A stretch of DNA of 64,000 nucleotides from Geosiphon pyriformis (lineage: Eukaryota > Glomeromycota > Glomeromycetes > Archaeosporales > Geosiphonaceae). This document shows, one piece after another, positions 23,269 to 36,400 of this stretch. Position numbers and translations under genes: made by a program. Under the pieces are notes generated by a model. It made no database searches and was not told the origin of the DNA. It saw only the letters and a list, made by a program, of their open reading frames with translations. Where the stretch lies: assembly GCA_016748015.1 (NCBI GenBank), contig JAAOMT010000009.1, positions 2,030,200-2,094,199 on the forward strand, read 5' to 3'. Each line of letters starts with the position of its first letter. The first letter of the stretch is position 1.

Positions 23269-24942
23269 TTACGCGTAACTGAGATAGCAATCATAAATTT
23301 CAGATTCGGTATCATTATCTCGCTCAACTGACTTAAATTGAAATTTGCCAGTTGTAGGCCAATCTCGTGGTCTTAATGCTGGAAAGTTGAAAAAGAAAAA
23401 ATTATAAGTAATTAAAGATCGCAGATATTTCTCAATAACAAAACATGAATCATATAATAATCTTCAATATACATACGTAAAGAAATTTTTGCATCACCAA
23501 CATTGACGCTTGGAATAAGTCGGCTTGTATAAATCGCTAATGGATCTGGTCGAGGCAAAGATCCCGAGATAACAACTTCTAACGCGTGTCTTTTTTTCTC
23601 GGCAAGAAAAAATTGCTTTTGAATTTTTCCGTTACTATTACACCAATTATGTAAGGTCTTTGCAAGCTTTTTAGTGCTTGGTCGTTTCTTTGGGTCAGGG
23701 TGCCAACAGCGTTGCATTAGCTTCACGATACATTTCGGGGTAGTCGTTGTCACAATTTCTGGTCGTAAACCTTGACATATTTGTAATGCTAGATGAGGAT
23801 CATGTGGCTCATTCATAAATGGTGGCTCACCAGTAGTAATTTCCCACATTAATATTCCGAAACTATAAACATCAGCAGCTTTGGTATAATATGTGTTGTG
23901 ACTTAAAACCTCTGGAGCAATATAAGGCATCACCCCATAAACTTCCTTAGGATCTTTACGTCGACGATAGTGATTATAACGATTTTGGGAAGTTCTAGAT
24001 GTTGTTACTAATTGTTGCATTCCATTTAAAGCTACCGGATATTCTGGAGCACAAAGAACCGGATCGGATACAAATGCATGACCACCATCGTATAAAACGT
24101 TTCCACGATGTAAATTTTTGTGCAAGAGTCCAACTTGATGCATTACCGAAAGAGTACGGGCAATCTCGTAGAGGATTTTTCGAATTTTAAACCAGCTTAA
24201 ATCTCCAAAACTTTGAGCCGTATAATCACCAATATTTCCTTTACTCGCGTACTCTGTCACTAAATAATAAGTTTGTGAATATGGTCGACGAGTAATCCCA
24301 AACCAACGTAGCATATATGTATCTTTTGTGATGCTACATTGATACGCTGCTCGAAGCTATTGTCAGAATAAGGGTAAAACATGAAATTATTTTTCAGATT
24401 AAGAATTTGGATCATATCATTCAACTCAAATATTAATGATTGAAAGGGTCGGTTCAGCTCACCCTACGTAGAAATGATACTGAGATTCTGGTTCGATTTC
24501 TTAACGGCTTCAACGCAACAATCCAACCACCCCCTCGCCTCCATTGATTTGAAACCTCATCAAAGGCTACAATCGGCCCATCCTTCCATAACGCTTGTTC
24601 TACCGTACCATAGCCTCCAACACCAATCTCTCGAATATTGGTTAGCCGATCAAATGGTATCCACTCCAAAATGTGTTCATATTTCTGTGCATTTAATTGT
24701 CTATACCTGATAAATTCATCAAATCCGCCATGACTAGAATGCAATTCTGGAAAGTCAGCCTCAAAACGAAGTGGATTACAACCCCAACACACTTGAATGC
24801 CATGCTTAGGCCGTTTCCGATTACATCTTTGACATCGAAGTGTCGTGAAAATTGATGGTTTTTTCTTTTTTACGAAAGCCGTTTTGCTATTCCGCTTTGC
24901 AGCTGTTGTGAGTTTGGTTATATATGGAATTGGTTTTGGCAT
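23269..24942 (-). CDS. TKL-like kinase-fold protein, probable pseudokinase
   Basis: Three exons, 24942-24463, 24356-23477 and 23378-23269, give 489 residues; donors are GTGAGC and GTATGT. An N-terminal zinc motif (C37-x2-C40 ... C52-x2-C55) precedes a kinase fold. The glycine loop IGVGGYGTV (106-114) and the Lys in VALK (K145) are present. The catalytic loop reads HKNLHRGNVL (239-248) where active relatives have HRDLHxGNIL, so the catalytic Asp is Asn. The DFG region is VSDPVLC, where relatives have D-x-G, so the metal Asp is kept and the Gly is lost. YIAPEVL, DVYSFGILMWEITTG and RCWHPDPKKRPS are normal. The C-terminal exon ends in Asp/Glu-rich sequence. The open frame is intact over 1.47 kb, so the gene is probably expressed as a signalling scaffold or allosteric partner rather than an enzyme. 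Confidence 0.85.
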
Positions 24943-27900
24943 GGTTGGATAAAAAAATTTTTAAGAAAATGTTTTATTCCGAATTTGCAAAAAAGCAAAT
25001 CAGTTAGATATGGAATCGGGGGAGGGGGGGGGCAGAAAAGCTTGACTATAAATTTTGAAGTGATCCGATAAATGAAGGGTAACTTATAGATCACGATTAC
25101 TATATCACCGATCGGGATGCGGTTAGCGGGCTGGTTCCTAGCTCGCAGGTAATTGGAGCTTATAGGGCTATTTTGGTTAAGATATTAATTAATTTGTGGC
25201 GAAGTTTCAAGTAAAACCAGCAGCGAACAAACCTTTTTTGGGGACAAAGTTAACAAACACATACAATTTATACTTGACGACTAGATAAAAAATACTAATG
25301 ATTTCATAAACGTATATAAATGATATTAAATATTGATTCAATATTTTTATTTGAAACAATGCGTGCGAATATAATCGTTCTTTAAATGTTATCGCTTACT
25401 TGAGCCGAGGTTGAGTGAGTAATTTCGATAATTCTTTAAATTTAGGAATTAAAGTTTGAGTTAATTTGACCCGAAAGTAATTTTTTTGAGTTTCAAAGTT
25501 TGGAAATCGGATGATAGATTTTTGCTAAATATGGAAAAATGAGTCTAGTTTCCGAAGAAAAAAGATGATAACTCTTATCTCAAATTTCGCAAAATATTTT
25601 GATCCAAACAAATAATTTTGAAGATCATGGTGATGATGACGATTATGATGATTGTGATGATGATAATGATTATGATGATTATTTAATGACGTTTACCATT
25701 AGATATAAACGGAGAAATTCATCAAAATTAATAAAAAGTGTATGAAAAACAAATTTATATAACAATTCTAAACTAATAAATATCTTTACTTTGGGTGACG
25801 GAAAAACATTGATATTATATTGCTAAAATCAATACTTATTATTATGATTATCAATCACTAAAAAGACAAGAGAATTTTAGAGGAACAAAGTTTCACCCAG
25901 GAATTTATAGATACGATAGATGTTCGATTGATCACGAATAGGAAAATTTTCATTTGAAAAGGATGCGAGAATTTAGAGATTGGCAAGATATCGAGTCCGA
26001 ATTGCTCAACTATATTAATAACTAGTCTTCACTCTTGTTATTCCCCCCAGCTGTTGACCAAGAGGTTTGAAACTATAAAATAAAAAAGTAATGATTGGTT
26101 TAATAAAAATAGACCGGGGAAATTTATAAAATTTTCAAAAAATTGGTGTATGACTGATAATGTTTAACTAGGATAATATTTATTTTTTAATCTATGAACT
26201 CTTGCTTAAAATTACCAAACCCCTCGAATTGATAAAAAAATTGCAAATAAAACAAATTTTATGATTTTGATTCATAAAACCTTTCTTAAGAGAAAGTAGC
26301 GAAAAATTTTCAATTATTAAAAGTTTTTATTAGTCAAGATTTTGAATGTTCATTTATTATTAATAAATTTTATAAAGAAAAAAAAACGTGTTATTTTTTA
26401 AAATTACTAAAGATAAGTTTGTTGAAATTAAAGAAAGGTTAATATTTGACTAAAAAATTTTTAATTAAAAATAATAATAATTAAACATTAATGAAAGAAA
26501 TTTTGCTAAAAATGAAAACAAAACAGTTTTATCTTTTTTCATAAATAGTATTTTTTTGATATAATATTAAAAACAAAAGATAAACTGATTTAAGATAAAA
26601 AACAAATTTAAAACTTACCAAATATGTCAACAAATATAAAAAATGTCATCTACTTTGACGGTGTTTTTAAATAAAAAGTATAATGTAATAATTTTCATAT
26701 TTGTAAAATAAATATTTCATGACTTGGTTCATTTATTAAATTAACTTTTTATGTTTAAAAATTAATTTTTTATTATATTTATTACTATTCTTTAAAATTG
26801 ATTTCTTAATTTTAAAATATTTTTCATAATTAAAAAAATAAGAATATTTAAATGTATAAATCTTGTGAATAAGACTTTTTTTTATAATTAAGATTGATTT
26901 ATAAAAATTAATATTAAATATAATTTTGAAAATTTTATTTTATTTTATTTAGAATATTTAACTTTCAACAAATATTGTTTTTATATATAAACTATTAATG
27001 ATTAGGTTAAATTGAAAAATTAATAAAAGTTTAAACAAATTAATAAATAAATAAATAAATTTTAAAAAAAGTTTCAAGTAATCAAATCATTATAAACACA
27101 AAATATTTAATTCAAATTAAATTGTTAAAGTAAATTTTTTTATTCAATTTTTGATGTTTTACAACTTATTATTTTTTATATCAGTTTTAAATATTGAAAT
27201 TAATGATGTAGTTTAAATTATTTAAATGTTTAATGATTTATATTTTAATGATTATTTTAAATGAAGAAATTTTGATTTAAATTACCAGATTATTAAAAGT
27301 GAATACAAAATTTTAGTCGAAATTTTCAAATATAATATTAATATAATATATAATACAATCTAATTTCATTATATTTAATATTATGAATTTCATTTATTTA
27401 TGACATTATTTTGAAAATCACAAATTTTTCTACTATGGTAAGTTGATGTTAAATAATATTAAAATTCAAGTTAAAAATGACAGAAAATTTTGTTTAACTC
27501 ATTATAACATTTATTATTATATACAAATATTACACATAATCTTTAATGAAAAATTTTACTATTAAACTACAAATTGCTAGACAAGGTATAATTTTAATAT
27601 ATATAAAAAATTTCGAGTTGCTGTCAATCAAAATACTTTTTTCACTTTAATGCTTTATTTCATTTTTATTAAGAATATTAAATTTTGGTATTTTTTCAAA
27701 TATTTAGACTTCTAAATCCTAGAAATTCGTGTCTTTTTAAAATTTCCTTTTCTATTTAAAAATAAATGTTGTATTTTAACACCTTTTTGATTTATTTTTA
27801 GATATTAAGATGATGAAGAGTAAGTGAAAATTTTCTATTATCTATTTTCGGAGATTTTATTGTGTAAGGTAAAAAAAAAAAAAAAAAGAAAAGAAAATAC

Positions 27901-30035
27901 TTTCTAAAGTAATACAATATCGTTATCCTTGTGTTAGAACGCTCCTGCGATATTTACAATAACTTTATTTAAAACTGGTCATCTCAATTGCTTAAAAAGA
28001 ACTCTCTACAAGGCAAAATTTTAATCTCTGAATATCTACACCAAAAACTAAAAGAAGTTCTCCCGGAAAGCGAACCAGTTCCGATTCCCTATATTTAGAT
28101 CCGAACCGAAACTAACCAAACAGCAGTATATTGGTAGCCTCTGAAAAGAAAATGAACCTTTAGCAGGTAACATTTTCCGAATTCACAAGGCGCTAATTTT
28201 TAATTCATGTCGACCGAATAGTAGTACCTACCATTAAAAAGATGTGGAGTAAAAAGGTTTCGATAAAAAAAGTAATTAAAAGGAACATTTTATCTTAATA
28301 AATGAAAATTTGTAGTTCGAACCTTTCTTTATCAGATATATGACTTGGTTAAAAGAGATTCTTGAAAAAATTCTCAATTACAAGATCAAAAAATTGAGCG
28401 ACATATTTTCTATATAAAACGATAAATATTTTCATGAATAAAAACCACCTTTCATTTAATTTACGAGCTTTGAAAGAAAAGACTTTATCAATTTCTAAAA
28501 TTTATCCAAAACCTTTCAATGGGCAATAATTCAAGCAAAATTCAACTTACAAAGATTTTATAACCATAACTTCCCAACCTTTAAATCGATTGAATTTTAA
28601 CCATGAAAACCTTAGATTTGACAATATGAAACTATTACTAGCATATGAAGTCAACCAAAGAATTACTCATAATCACAACGTAGAAAGTTTCCCTTTTCCC
28701 TACTATTATACTGCATATGAAAACAAAATAAATCATGTAGTTTCTTCTCAAGCAATGATTACTCATTTGCCAGCCTATCTTGACCAAGAAATTCTTGAAT
28801 GAAACTGCAACATCAAAGATATATGAAACTGTATCAAAATAATCCCTATTTGAAAATTCCAAAAATTTACTTCTCGCTGAAAGTATGTTAATAAACTATT
28901 CTGTAAATGTCATTTTGAATATATTGGATATGAAATCAACGAGAGAATAAATTTAAATATAAAATGTTTGTATAGAAATGGGTGTTTGAATGTGCTGGAA
29001 GAGGTTGATTTGAAAATATTTGCCTCTGTTCAAGATTTTGAGAGGTGAACAGCAAAATCATTAATTGGATTTTTTTTTGAATCTATTTTCAAGATTAATC
29101 ATCTTATTATGACCCATTTAATTACAATTCTGTCACAAAGAATTAATTTTTAAATGGTGTTCAAATTTACCATGTAATTCTTTATAATTTTATATCCAAG
29201 GAGTTAATTCGAGTATTTCCAATTAAAATTTAACTTGGTTCAATACTTCAGGATTATTAAATTCTTTGGACTTTTTTATTTTTCCCAATTTAGCACTGAA
29301 CATAATATGCATTGAATGCAGCAAAAACAACTTGATTTTCCAATCGATAAACACTGATTGATTCAAGTTAATATATATCCCAAGATCCAGAGATAACAGA
29401 GTAATATTTGGATTGTGAAGCTCTACAATATTCATAACCAGGACAGAAGGATCTTTCACTTGAAAGTGGAAAAAGGCTTCTTGAAATAGCTCAATTATTA
29501 TATGGAATTGATATTTATTTCCATGTAAATTACCTAACAACAATTTTCCTGAAGACCGAGTGAATCTAGACAGGAAATAATTTGTATTTTTTAACATTTT
29601 CTTGACAAATTCGTTATAATTAATGAAAAAAATGTATAAAAATAATTTTTAAGAAAATGGTAGCATATTTCAAATTTTTATACTAATGTTTTGAATTCAA
29701 TTTCTATTTTCACTTTTAATGGTAACAACATCCTTAACGATATTAACAAGAATTGCGGATACTTTATTTTGAAAACCATCAGTTATCTTAAAAAGTTTTC
29801 TCTTTGTAAATTTCGAATATTTGAATATTAAAAATCGGTTAAATTTCAGAAAAAATAGAATTATTAATTATTTTTTTAATTTAAATATATTCACTAGATC
29901 TCAATTTAAAATTTTGTTGATATTAATACAATATAAGATACAAATATGACTGATAAACAAATACCTTTTTGGCCATTAATTAGTTCCTTTTTAAAGAAAT
30001 AAAAGTTTGTGCAATTACTTTAGGTAAATGATCAA
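24943..30035. other. Large gene-poor AT-rich region
   Basis: About 5 kb. It includes a GATGAT/TGATGA-rich tract near 25625-25690 and long stretches above 80% A+T from 26100 to 27800. Apart from one weak reading frame at 29223-29597, I see no convincing exon, RNA gene or transposon end. Confidence 0.45.
29223..29597 (-). CDS. Hypothetical protein (weak)
   Basis: A 124-residue frame begins with ATG at 29597. The translation is not low-complexity, which is unusual for this AT-rich region, but I recognise no domain, signal peptide or membrane segment. It could be a lineage-specific gene, a degraded exon or chance. Confidence 0.2.
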   Translation of the reverse strand: MLKNTNYFLSRFTRSSGKLLLGNLHGNKYQFHIIIELFQEAFFHFQVKDPSVLVMNIVELHNPNITLLSLDLGIYINLNQSVFIDWKIKLFLLHSMHIMFSAKLGKIKKSKEFNNPEVLNQVKF

Positions 30036-33000
30036 TTACTCAAGATTAAGAGCGTGGAATTTACAATCACTTTTGTGGCGTTCATTTCCAAACTGACGGA
30101 TAGCATCAAAATCGGCAAGACATCTAGAAAAATATGAATGGTGCTAAGCTTGAATTCACCAAGAGTACATGAAAAACAATGGTTTGAAGTGAAAAAGTAC
30201 TTACAACCAACAGAACTCATATCCACATCCTGGAGCACGACATGTCATATGTTCACAGCCGCCATTCTTTTCAATTTTGGTGGCACACTTTGGACACCCT
30301 TTGGTCTGTTCATTTATTAGAACATTCGTAGCTTCCTCGGCCTGTCGCTCTTTTTCAGCCTCTTGAAGAGCCCTTTCTTCAGCTTCAGCTTGTTCCTTTT
30401 CTCGTTGTTGTTTCGCAAGTTCATCACCCAGCCGTTGGGTTATTCGTAGAGTTTCGTCGACTTCTTCTGTCTGAAGAAATTTGAGGGTGGCAAGTTCGTT
30501 TTCTTCTTCTTGGGCCCATCGTAATGAATGTCGTTTCTCACATTCAGTACACATTAAATTGGTGTGAATAGGGAGATCGTGTAACACACAAGTTTTTTGG
30601 CCACATTCTTTGCAAGTCATTATCGGTGCATCAACTAATGAAAATCAATGATAATCTTAACATTTGTAAGACAAATTGAGGGATTGATTTTGTGTAATTA
30701 GAAAGAAAATACCTCCTTGGTAATGGATTTGGCCAGCACCACAACTCGGATTTGAGCACCATCGGAAATCGGGCATTCTGGATAGTACCGAGTTTAGGGA
30801 AAGTTTTTGGAATCTGAAATTTTCTACATTTTTAAGTTTCATTGAATTGATCATGGCATTACATGGATAGAGCTTTAATAGCATACCTCGAGAAAACTTG
30901 ACCATTTGTAAATCTTTTCACATCTTCCTCTTGTAATATAACTTTACAACCATGACCACCAGGACAGGCTATGGTAATGTTTCCCTTATCCGATAATTCA
31001 TGGCTAATATGTGTTTTAACACATTTTTTGCAAACATCATCCGGATGAGTACATTGAATGGTTGTTGGGAGGAAGTGCTCAAATGGACGTTCCATTGTAC
31101 AAATTATACACTCTTTTGTTCTGCCTGATATTGTCATCTTGCTCTCGACTGATAATTGCCGCTTCATTGAAGTTTCTCCAAGAAGCTTAGATTTTAGGTG
31201 GTGATCAGTTTCGAATTCCTTCAAGACGAATAATTGATCCGTCATTTGATCCGTGAAAATTGCTCGTTCTTTACCTTTGCTGCTTGGATGCGGCTGATCT
31301 GGGGATTGCTCAAGCGATGCCAACGTGTATGCTGTATTTTCGTCGCATTCCATGCATGAAAGACCATTATAAATTAATCGGTCATGAATGTGACATGATA
31401 ATAGACCACATTTTTTACACTTCAAAAATCCATCTATTGAAGATATGAAGAGAAGAAATAATTTTTTAGCTCCAAGCTAGCTGAAAATCTCCAAATTTAT
31501 TAGGTACCGTATAACTTACCACCCTTAGCATAAAATTGACGAAGATTGCATTGTGGGTTCGCGCAATAATACCATTGTTTACCGACTGATTCTGCACTCG
31601 AGACTGAAGATCCCTTGATTTTTCTTTCTACAATACGTTGATGTGACTCATGTAGTTCAGGGAAGTTTTCTTTGCTTTTGGTCTTTTTGAATGTCTTTAA
31701 CCGATCAATAGTGTTTGGTGAAATATTTGTTTCCATATTAGGGAAACTAAGAGCACAGTCAGGGCATGATACACCAGTTTTAATATTTTCTTGAGTCGAT
31801 ATGGAATTCAATTTATCTAGTTATAGGTATCAAATCATTCGTACTGGAACGATTTTTTAAGGTCAAATCAAACGAATTTTTTTTTTTGAATTATTACCTC
31901 CATTTCCTTGACTCTCCCGGTTGCTACAGACTGGATTTGTGCACCAGTTAAAGTGTGGAATTGTGAACCTCGCCGAAAGTTCTTGGAACCTATAATATTA
32001 TAAAGAGTGTTATTATATACAAAAACAATCAATTGTGCTAAATTTAATTATAAATTACAAGCAAACCTTGCATAAACTTTGAAATCAGCAAGCAGCTTAA
32101 TGTCACGTTCTTCCATAATACGATCACAACCCTTGGCAGCTGGACAAGAAATTTGTGTATTTTTTTTTAACATGACCTCACGCTTTATATGTGTGCTGAT
32201 ACACATTCTACATACATCGTATTGATGTTGGCAAGATAATGTTGCCGGGCTATATTGGAACAAAGGAAGTTGCTGGTGGCAATTTTGACATTCTTGTGTT
32301 AAGGAAATTCTGCTTGTAGATTGTGACCAAAAGTCTCCTTGAGTCTCTATGAACGGTATTTTACGATTTTCTATAATTGAATTAAGATGGTTTGCTGATT
32401 TTTCAATCGGTTTTGGTCTTTGCACCGGCTGTGGCATTAACATTTGCATGATATCCTGGTTTTGAAATGAAATGTTTTCGATGGATCTTTGTGGCTTATA
32501 ATCTGTGTGAATTAATGATTGCATTTGCTCAATATAATTTTGTGGTTGATAGGCTTCTGGTTTGGGCGGCACAGGGGGTGGGGTATGTCTGTGGACTATA
32601 TTGATCAACGGCTCGTTGTCTGAACGATTATCTTCTGAGTGCAAATCCACAGACAATTCATGATCAGAATCATCAATATCTTGATCACTTCCCTCATTAT
32701 CTGTTTCAGATCCTAAATGTGATGGTGATGGTGATGGTGAACCATCAATAACCCCAACTAGATCTTGAATATTTTCAGATGTAGAGGAAGTTGATGACTG
32801 TACATAAGAAATAGTGTCGTCATGTAAATCGATTAGTGATTCCTCATGTCTTGGCTTCGAGTGGAACGCCCTAACCGTGTTTTCGGATTCTGCGAAAGAA
32901 GTTTGAGAGGTAGTTACTCCGGCTTGAAAATTTCCTTCTGTTATATTAGCATAAAAATTTCTTTCGTTAATCACCGACGACTGGTTTTCGTAGTCACTAC

Positions 33001-33409
33001 CATAATAAACTTCGGGTTCTTTTGTCCAAGCTTTCTCAGTAAAGTCATTAACAAGCTGCCTCAATTTACTAGTTCCTTTTGATTTCCCTTTCTTGAATTG
33101 TTTAAAAGCACCCCTCTTTTTCCCGCCTCTTCCTAAATTCACTGTTTCATCCGATGATATATATCGAGATGGGCCTCTTTGGGGTTGAATTCCGCCATCA
33201 TTGACAAGATTAGCTCGCCGATTTCGAACAAAGCGAACGTTAGGGTTTTCTTCTATAGGAATATCCTCAAGGACTGCTGACAAGTTTCTCGTAATATGGT
33301 GGTTATTGTGGGCTTCATTTGATGTTTGATTCCGTTCCGCGTGAAATCTTGGCCAATCTATTTCAATATGATTGATAGTTTCCATAAATCTACTCGTTTC
33401 ATTACCCAT
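30036..33409 (-). CDS. RBR-type E3 ubiquitin ligase 2 (long, possibly myristoylated)
   Basis: Seven exons: 33409-32067, 31989-31898, 31816-31520, 31433-30887, 30813-30713, 30634-30205, 30123-30036; 965 residues with matching phases. It starts MGNETSR, an N-myristoylation consensus. Residues to about 365 are Ser/Asp-rich and disordered, with an SH3-type TPPPVPPKP motif. Then come a RING-like domain ([12 protein letters not shown] ... [13 protein letters not shown]), a degenerate IBR (FNWCTNPVC ... CPDC), an IBR (YYCANPQC ... [14 protein letters not shown]), RING1 ([14 protein letters not shown] ... [12 protein letters not shown]), an IBR ([19 protein letters not shown]) and a Glu-rich helix. 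RING2 has GGCEHMTC, with the acceptor Cys, and ends CLADFDAI with H-x3-C. It is the most diverged of the three paralogues. Expected role: an E2-to-substrate ubiquitin relay, perhaps at membranes. Confidence 0.85.
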
Positions 33410-36400
33410 ATTTTCAAAAAAATACTTTCACTTGCGAACTGGATATCAGTTGTGTTAATGTACTTGTTCAAAGGTTAAAGCAGTCAATAGCGTGTGAAAA
33501 GTGGGAAATTCTTACGATTGTCTTTTTTCGAATGTTGTCGTAAAACCATTTCGATCAACACATCGTAAGTGACTTATTTTTAGATGAAATTTTCTGTTTT
33601 TTTTATCATTTATGGGTTAAATCGGCCTTGTCTCAAGTTAATTATTTCCAAAAGGGTTTCGCATTCCCCAAACAATTTCCCAGTTTGGTAAATTTATTAG
33701 AAATGAACTCAAAATATTTTGACGGGATAAATTTATGCTCTTTTGATCCACAAAGTTCTTTAAGATTATCAACAGATTCTTTGGGCTAGATCAAGCATTC
33801 ATATGCATACAGTTTATATATCATATCCTAATGTGGTAAAAACCGATCTATTGTTTTGTATATTATCCCATTATCGTAACTTCCACACGACAAGTAATTT
33901 GTCAAATTGATCGTCTAAACAGGATCTTCTTTCCTAAAATGGCTCAAACTTTCTTCCGTCAATATCTGGCGGTTGTCTATCTTGGGCTTAGATTAAATGG
34001 CAAATTGTTTGTCAATATTTTGCCAGATAACAATTTTCATTGACGATTATTCATTTATTGATTTGTTTTTTTGCCTTTGTTTATTCTAAGAAGCATTACA
34101 AAATAGCCAAGGCATCCATTTTACTATATTGTAGCATGTAAAAATGTTAAAGAAAACCTCTAGTTATGGATAACCAATCGACTTTGAATAGATAAAATGA
34201 TAAAAAGCTCATTAATAATGAGGTTAGAACAAACTCTCTAGCTTTAAATGGAAACCCCAGAATTTAGAATTAAGAGATCAAGTGCAGATTTGTTTGGAAA
34301 TTTTCATAAAATTTAATTATTTTTTCTCTATTATCTCTTTGTGCATAGGCTGTTTTCCATATTAGGGAAAATGTTTACAAGAAAGAGATTAAAGACAATA
34401 TTTTATGACCAAAGAAAGCATTTTTGTCATTGGAATTTCAGCTGAAACATCCTAGGCAAAGTTTTTTTGAAATATATTATTATGAACGAGTTAATTTATA
34501 TTTTTTAGAAAATGACTTCATATACCATTTTTCAATTTTTGCCGCTTCAATTTTCCGCTGGTCAGGGTCTAATAGCTTGATTATTTCATTCTCGAGATAA
34601 AAAATATTAGGCTATATTAATTAAAACAGTATCTTATTAAAAACTTCTTGTTTCAAGTGATTTTTAATATATATCTATCAAAGCTTATGGGATATTTGGA
34701 AAAAACCCCCAAAAACCAAAAAGTGATGTAGCATTCGGAACTGCAAATTAAAGATAAAACTGTATGAACTACAGTAAATTACAATTACCTGAATTCCCAA
34801 ATTATAATCCCGGGCTTGAGTGGATTATTTTTTAAAATTTGAAGTTTATAAACAGGGAGGTTGGGACTTTGCTTGGTAAAAAAATATAGCAAAAAAAGTG
34901 AAAACCGTGCTAGCTTTGGAGTTAAGAATTTTCGAGAATTCGAGTAAAAATGAATCTAATAATTCATTCTCACAATTGATTGACACATTCATAATTTTTC
35001 TTATGAAATAACATATTTTAACATCTGTTATTCTTCAAAATATTTAATTTGTAATTATGCATGTTTTCTAGTGATATAAAATTTATGCCTTAAAATGCAA
35101 GAACTTGAGAGAAAATTAAAGAATTATTATATTTTATATTGATACTTTTAAAGTATCTCATTAAAACTCTTCTGTAAACACTAAAAATTTGATTAAATTG
35201 TTATTTTAATTATTTTAACCAATTTAAATAATAGTTTGAATTAACAAGAAAATATTATACAACTTTTAGTAAATATATATCAAAGTACAAATATAAAAAT
35301 AAAACAATATAAATAAAGTATTTATTAATAAAAGTAAATATCTGTTTATAAAATAATCAAAAAAAGATATCAATATTTTTTGTTGTATCTGTAATAAAGA
35401 TTCAAATTGAATAATTTTAAAACTAGTAAAAAGAAAAAAAGTAATAAAACTAAAAAGTACCAAAATTGTATACATAAATTGTTGCATCTTTTTTAATTAT
35501 ACAAAAAATTCAAATGTCAATACTTTTTTACTCAAACTTCTTAAATTATTTGTATTAAATAATTTTAAATTTTAATATAATTTGAAATATATAAAATTAA
35601 TGCAAATTGTTAAAAAAACTCCAAAAGAATTTTAATATTATTAATTGTACTAAAAGTTTTTAATTATAAAGTAAAATTAAATAATATATAAATAAAATAC
35701 ATGTAAAATTTTACTTGAATAAAAAAACTCATTTTTTAATATTGTTTTCAAATAGTTTTCATATGTTTAATAAAAAATATTATAGTTAATTTTTTAATAA
35801 TTTAAACTTTTTTACTTAATTCAATTATTTAAACAAATATAATATAATTTAAAATATGTAAAATTTGTTACATTAAAATCCAAACAAATTTGTACAATTT
35901 TATTAATCATTTTATTATATTTCAAGTTATGCAAATCATGTTACAATAAATTTACTTTTAAATACCAAAAAATAAAGTTATTGTATAGTATTTGTTTGGT
36001 TAATAAATAATGCTCAAATTATTAAAATTTTTACAATTTATTAATATATGATTTATTTTTAATTTAAATTTTTAATAATTTAATGTAAATAACAAATTAT
36101 AAAGAATCAAGTATTTGTTTTTTAATAAAATAATTTTTTATATTACTTGTTTATTTTTTATATGTTTTTCTTATATTATCAATATACTCAAATTTATATA
36201 TTAGTTAATATTACTAAATATTTTTTACAAGTAATATATTAATTGAAAAATTATGTGCATTTTTTGTCAAAAAGTAATATATATTTTTATGAAATTTAAT
36301 CTTTATTTATTGGTTTACAATGTGTTTTGATTGTTTTTCTTTTTTACTTTTGTTTTTTTGTTAAATTGAAGATTTTATACAATATTTGATAATTCAAATA

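Noticed and set aside
28590-28802. 70-residue frame with a Tyr-rich segment
   Set aside because: No ATG at its start, no motif, and an overlapping frame of similar length on the other strand; chance in AT-rich DNA is likely.
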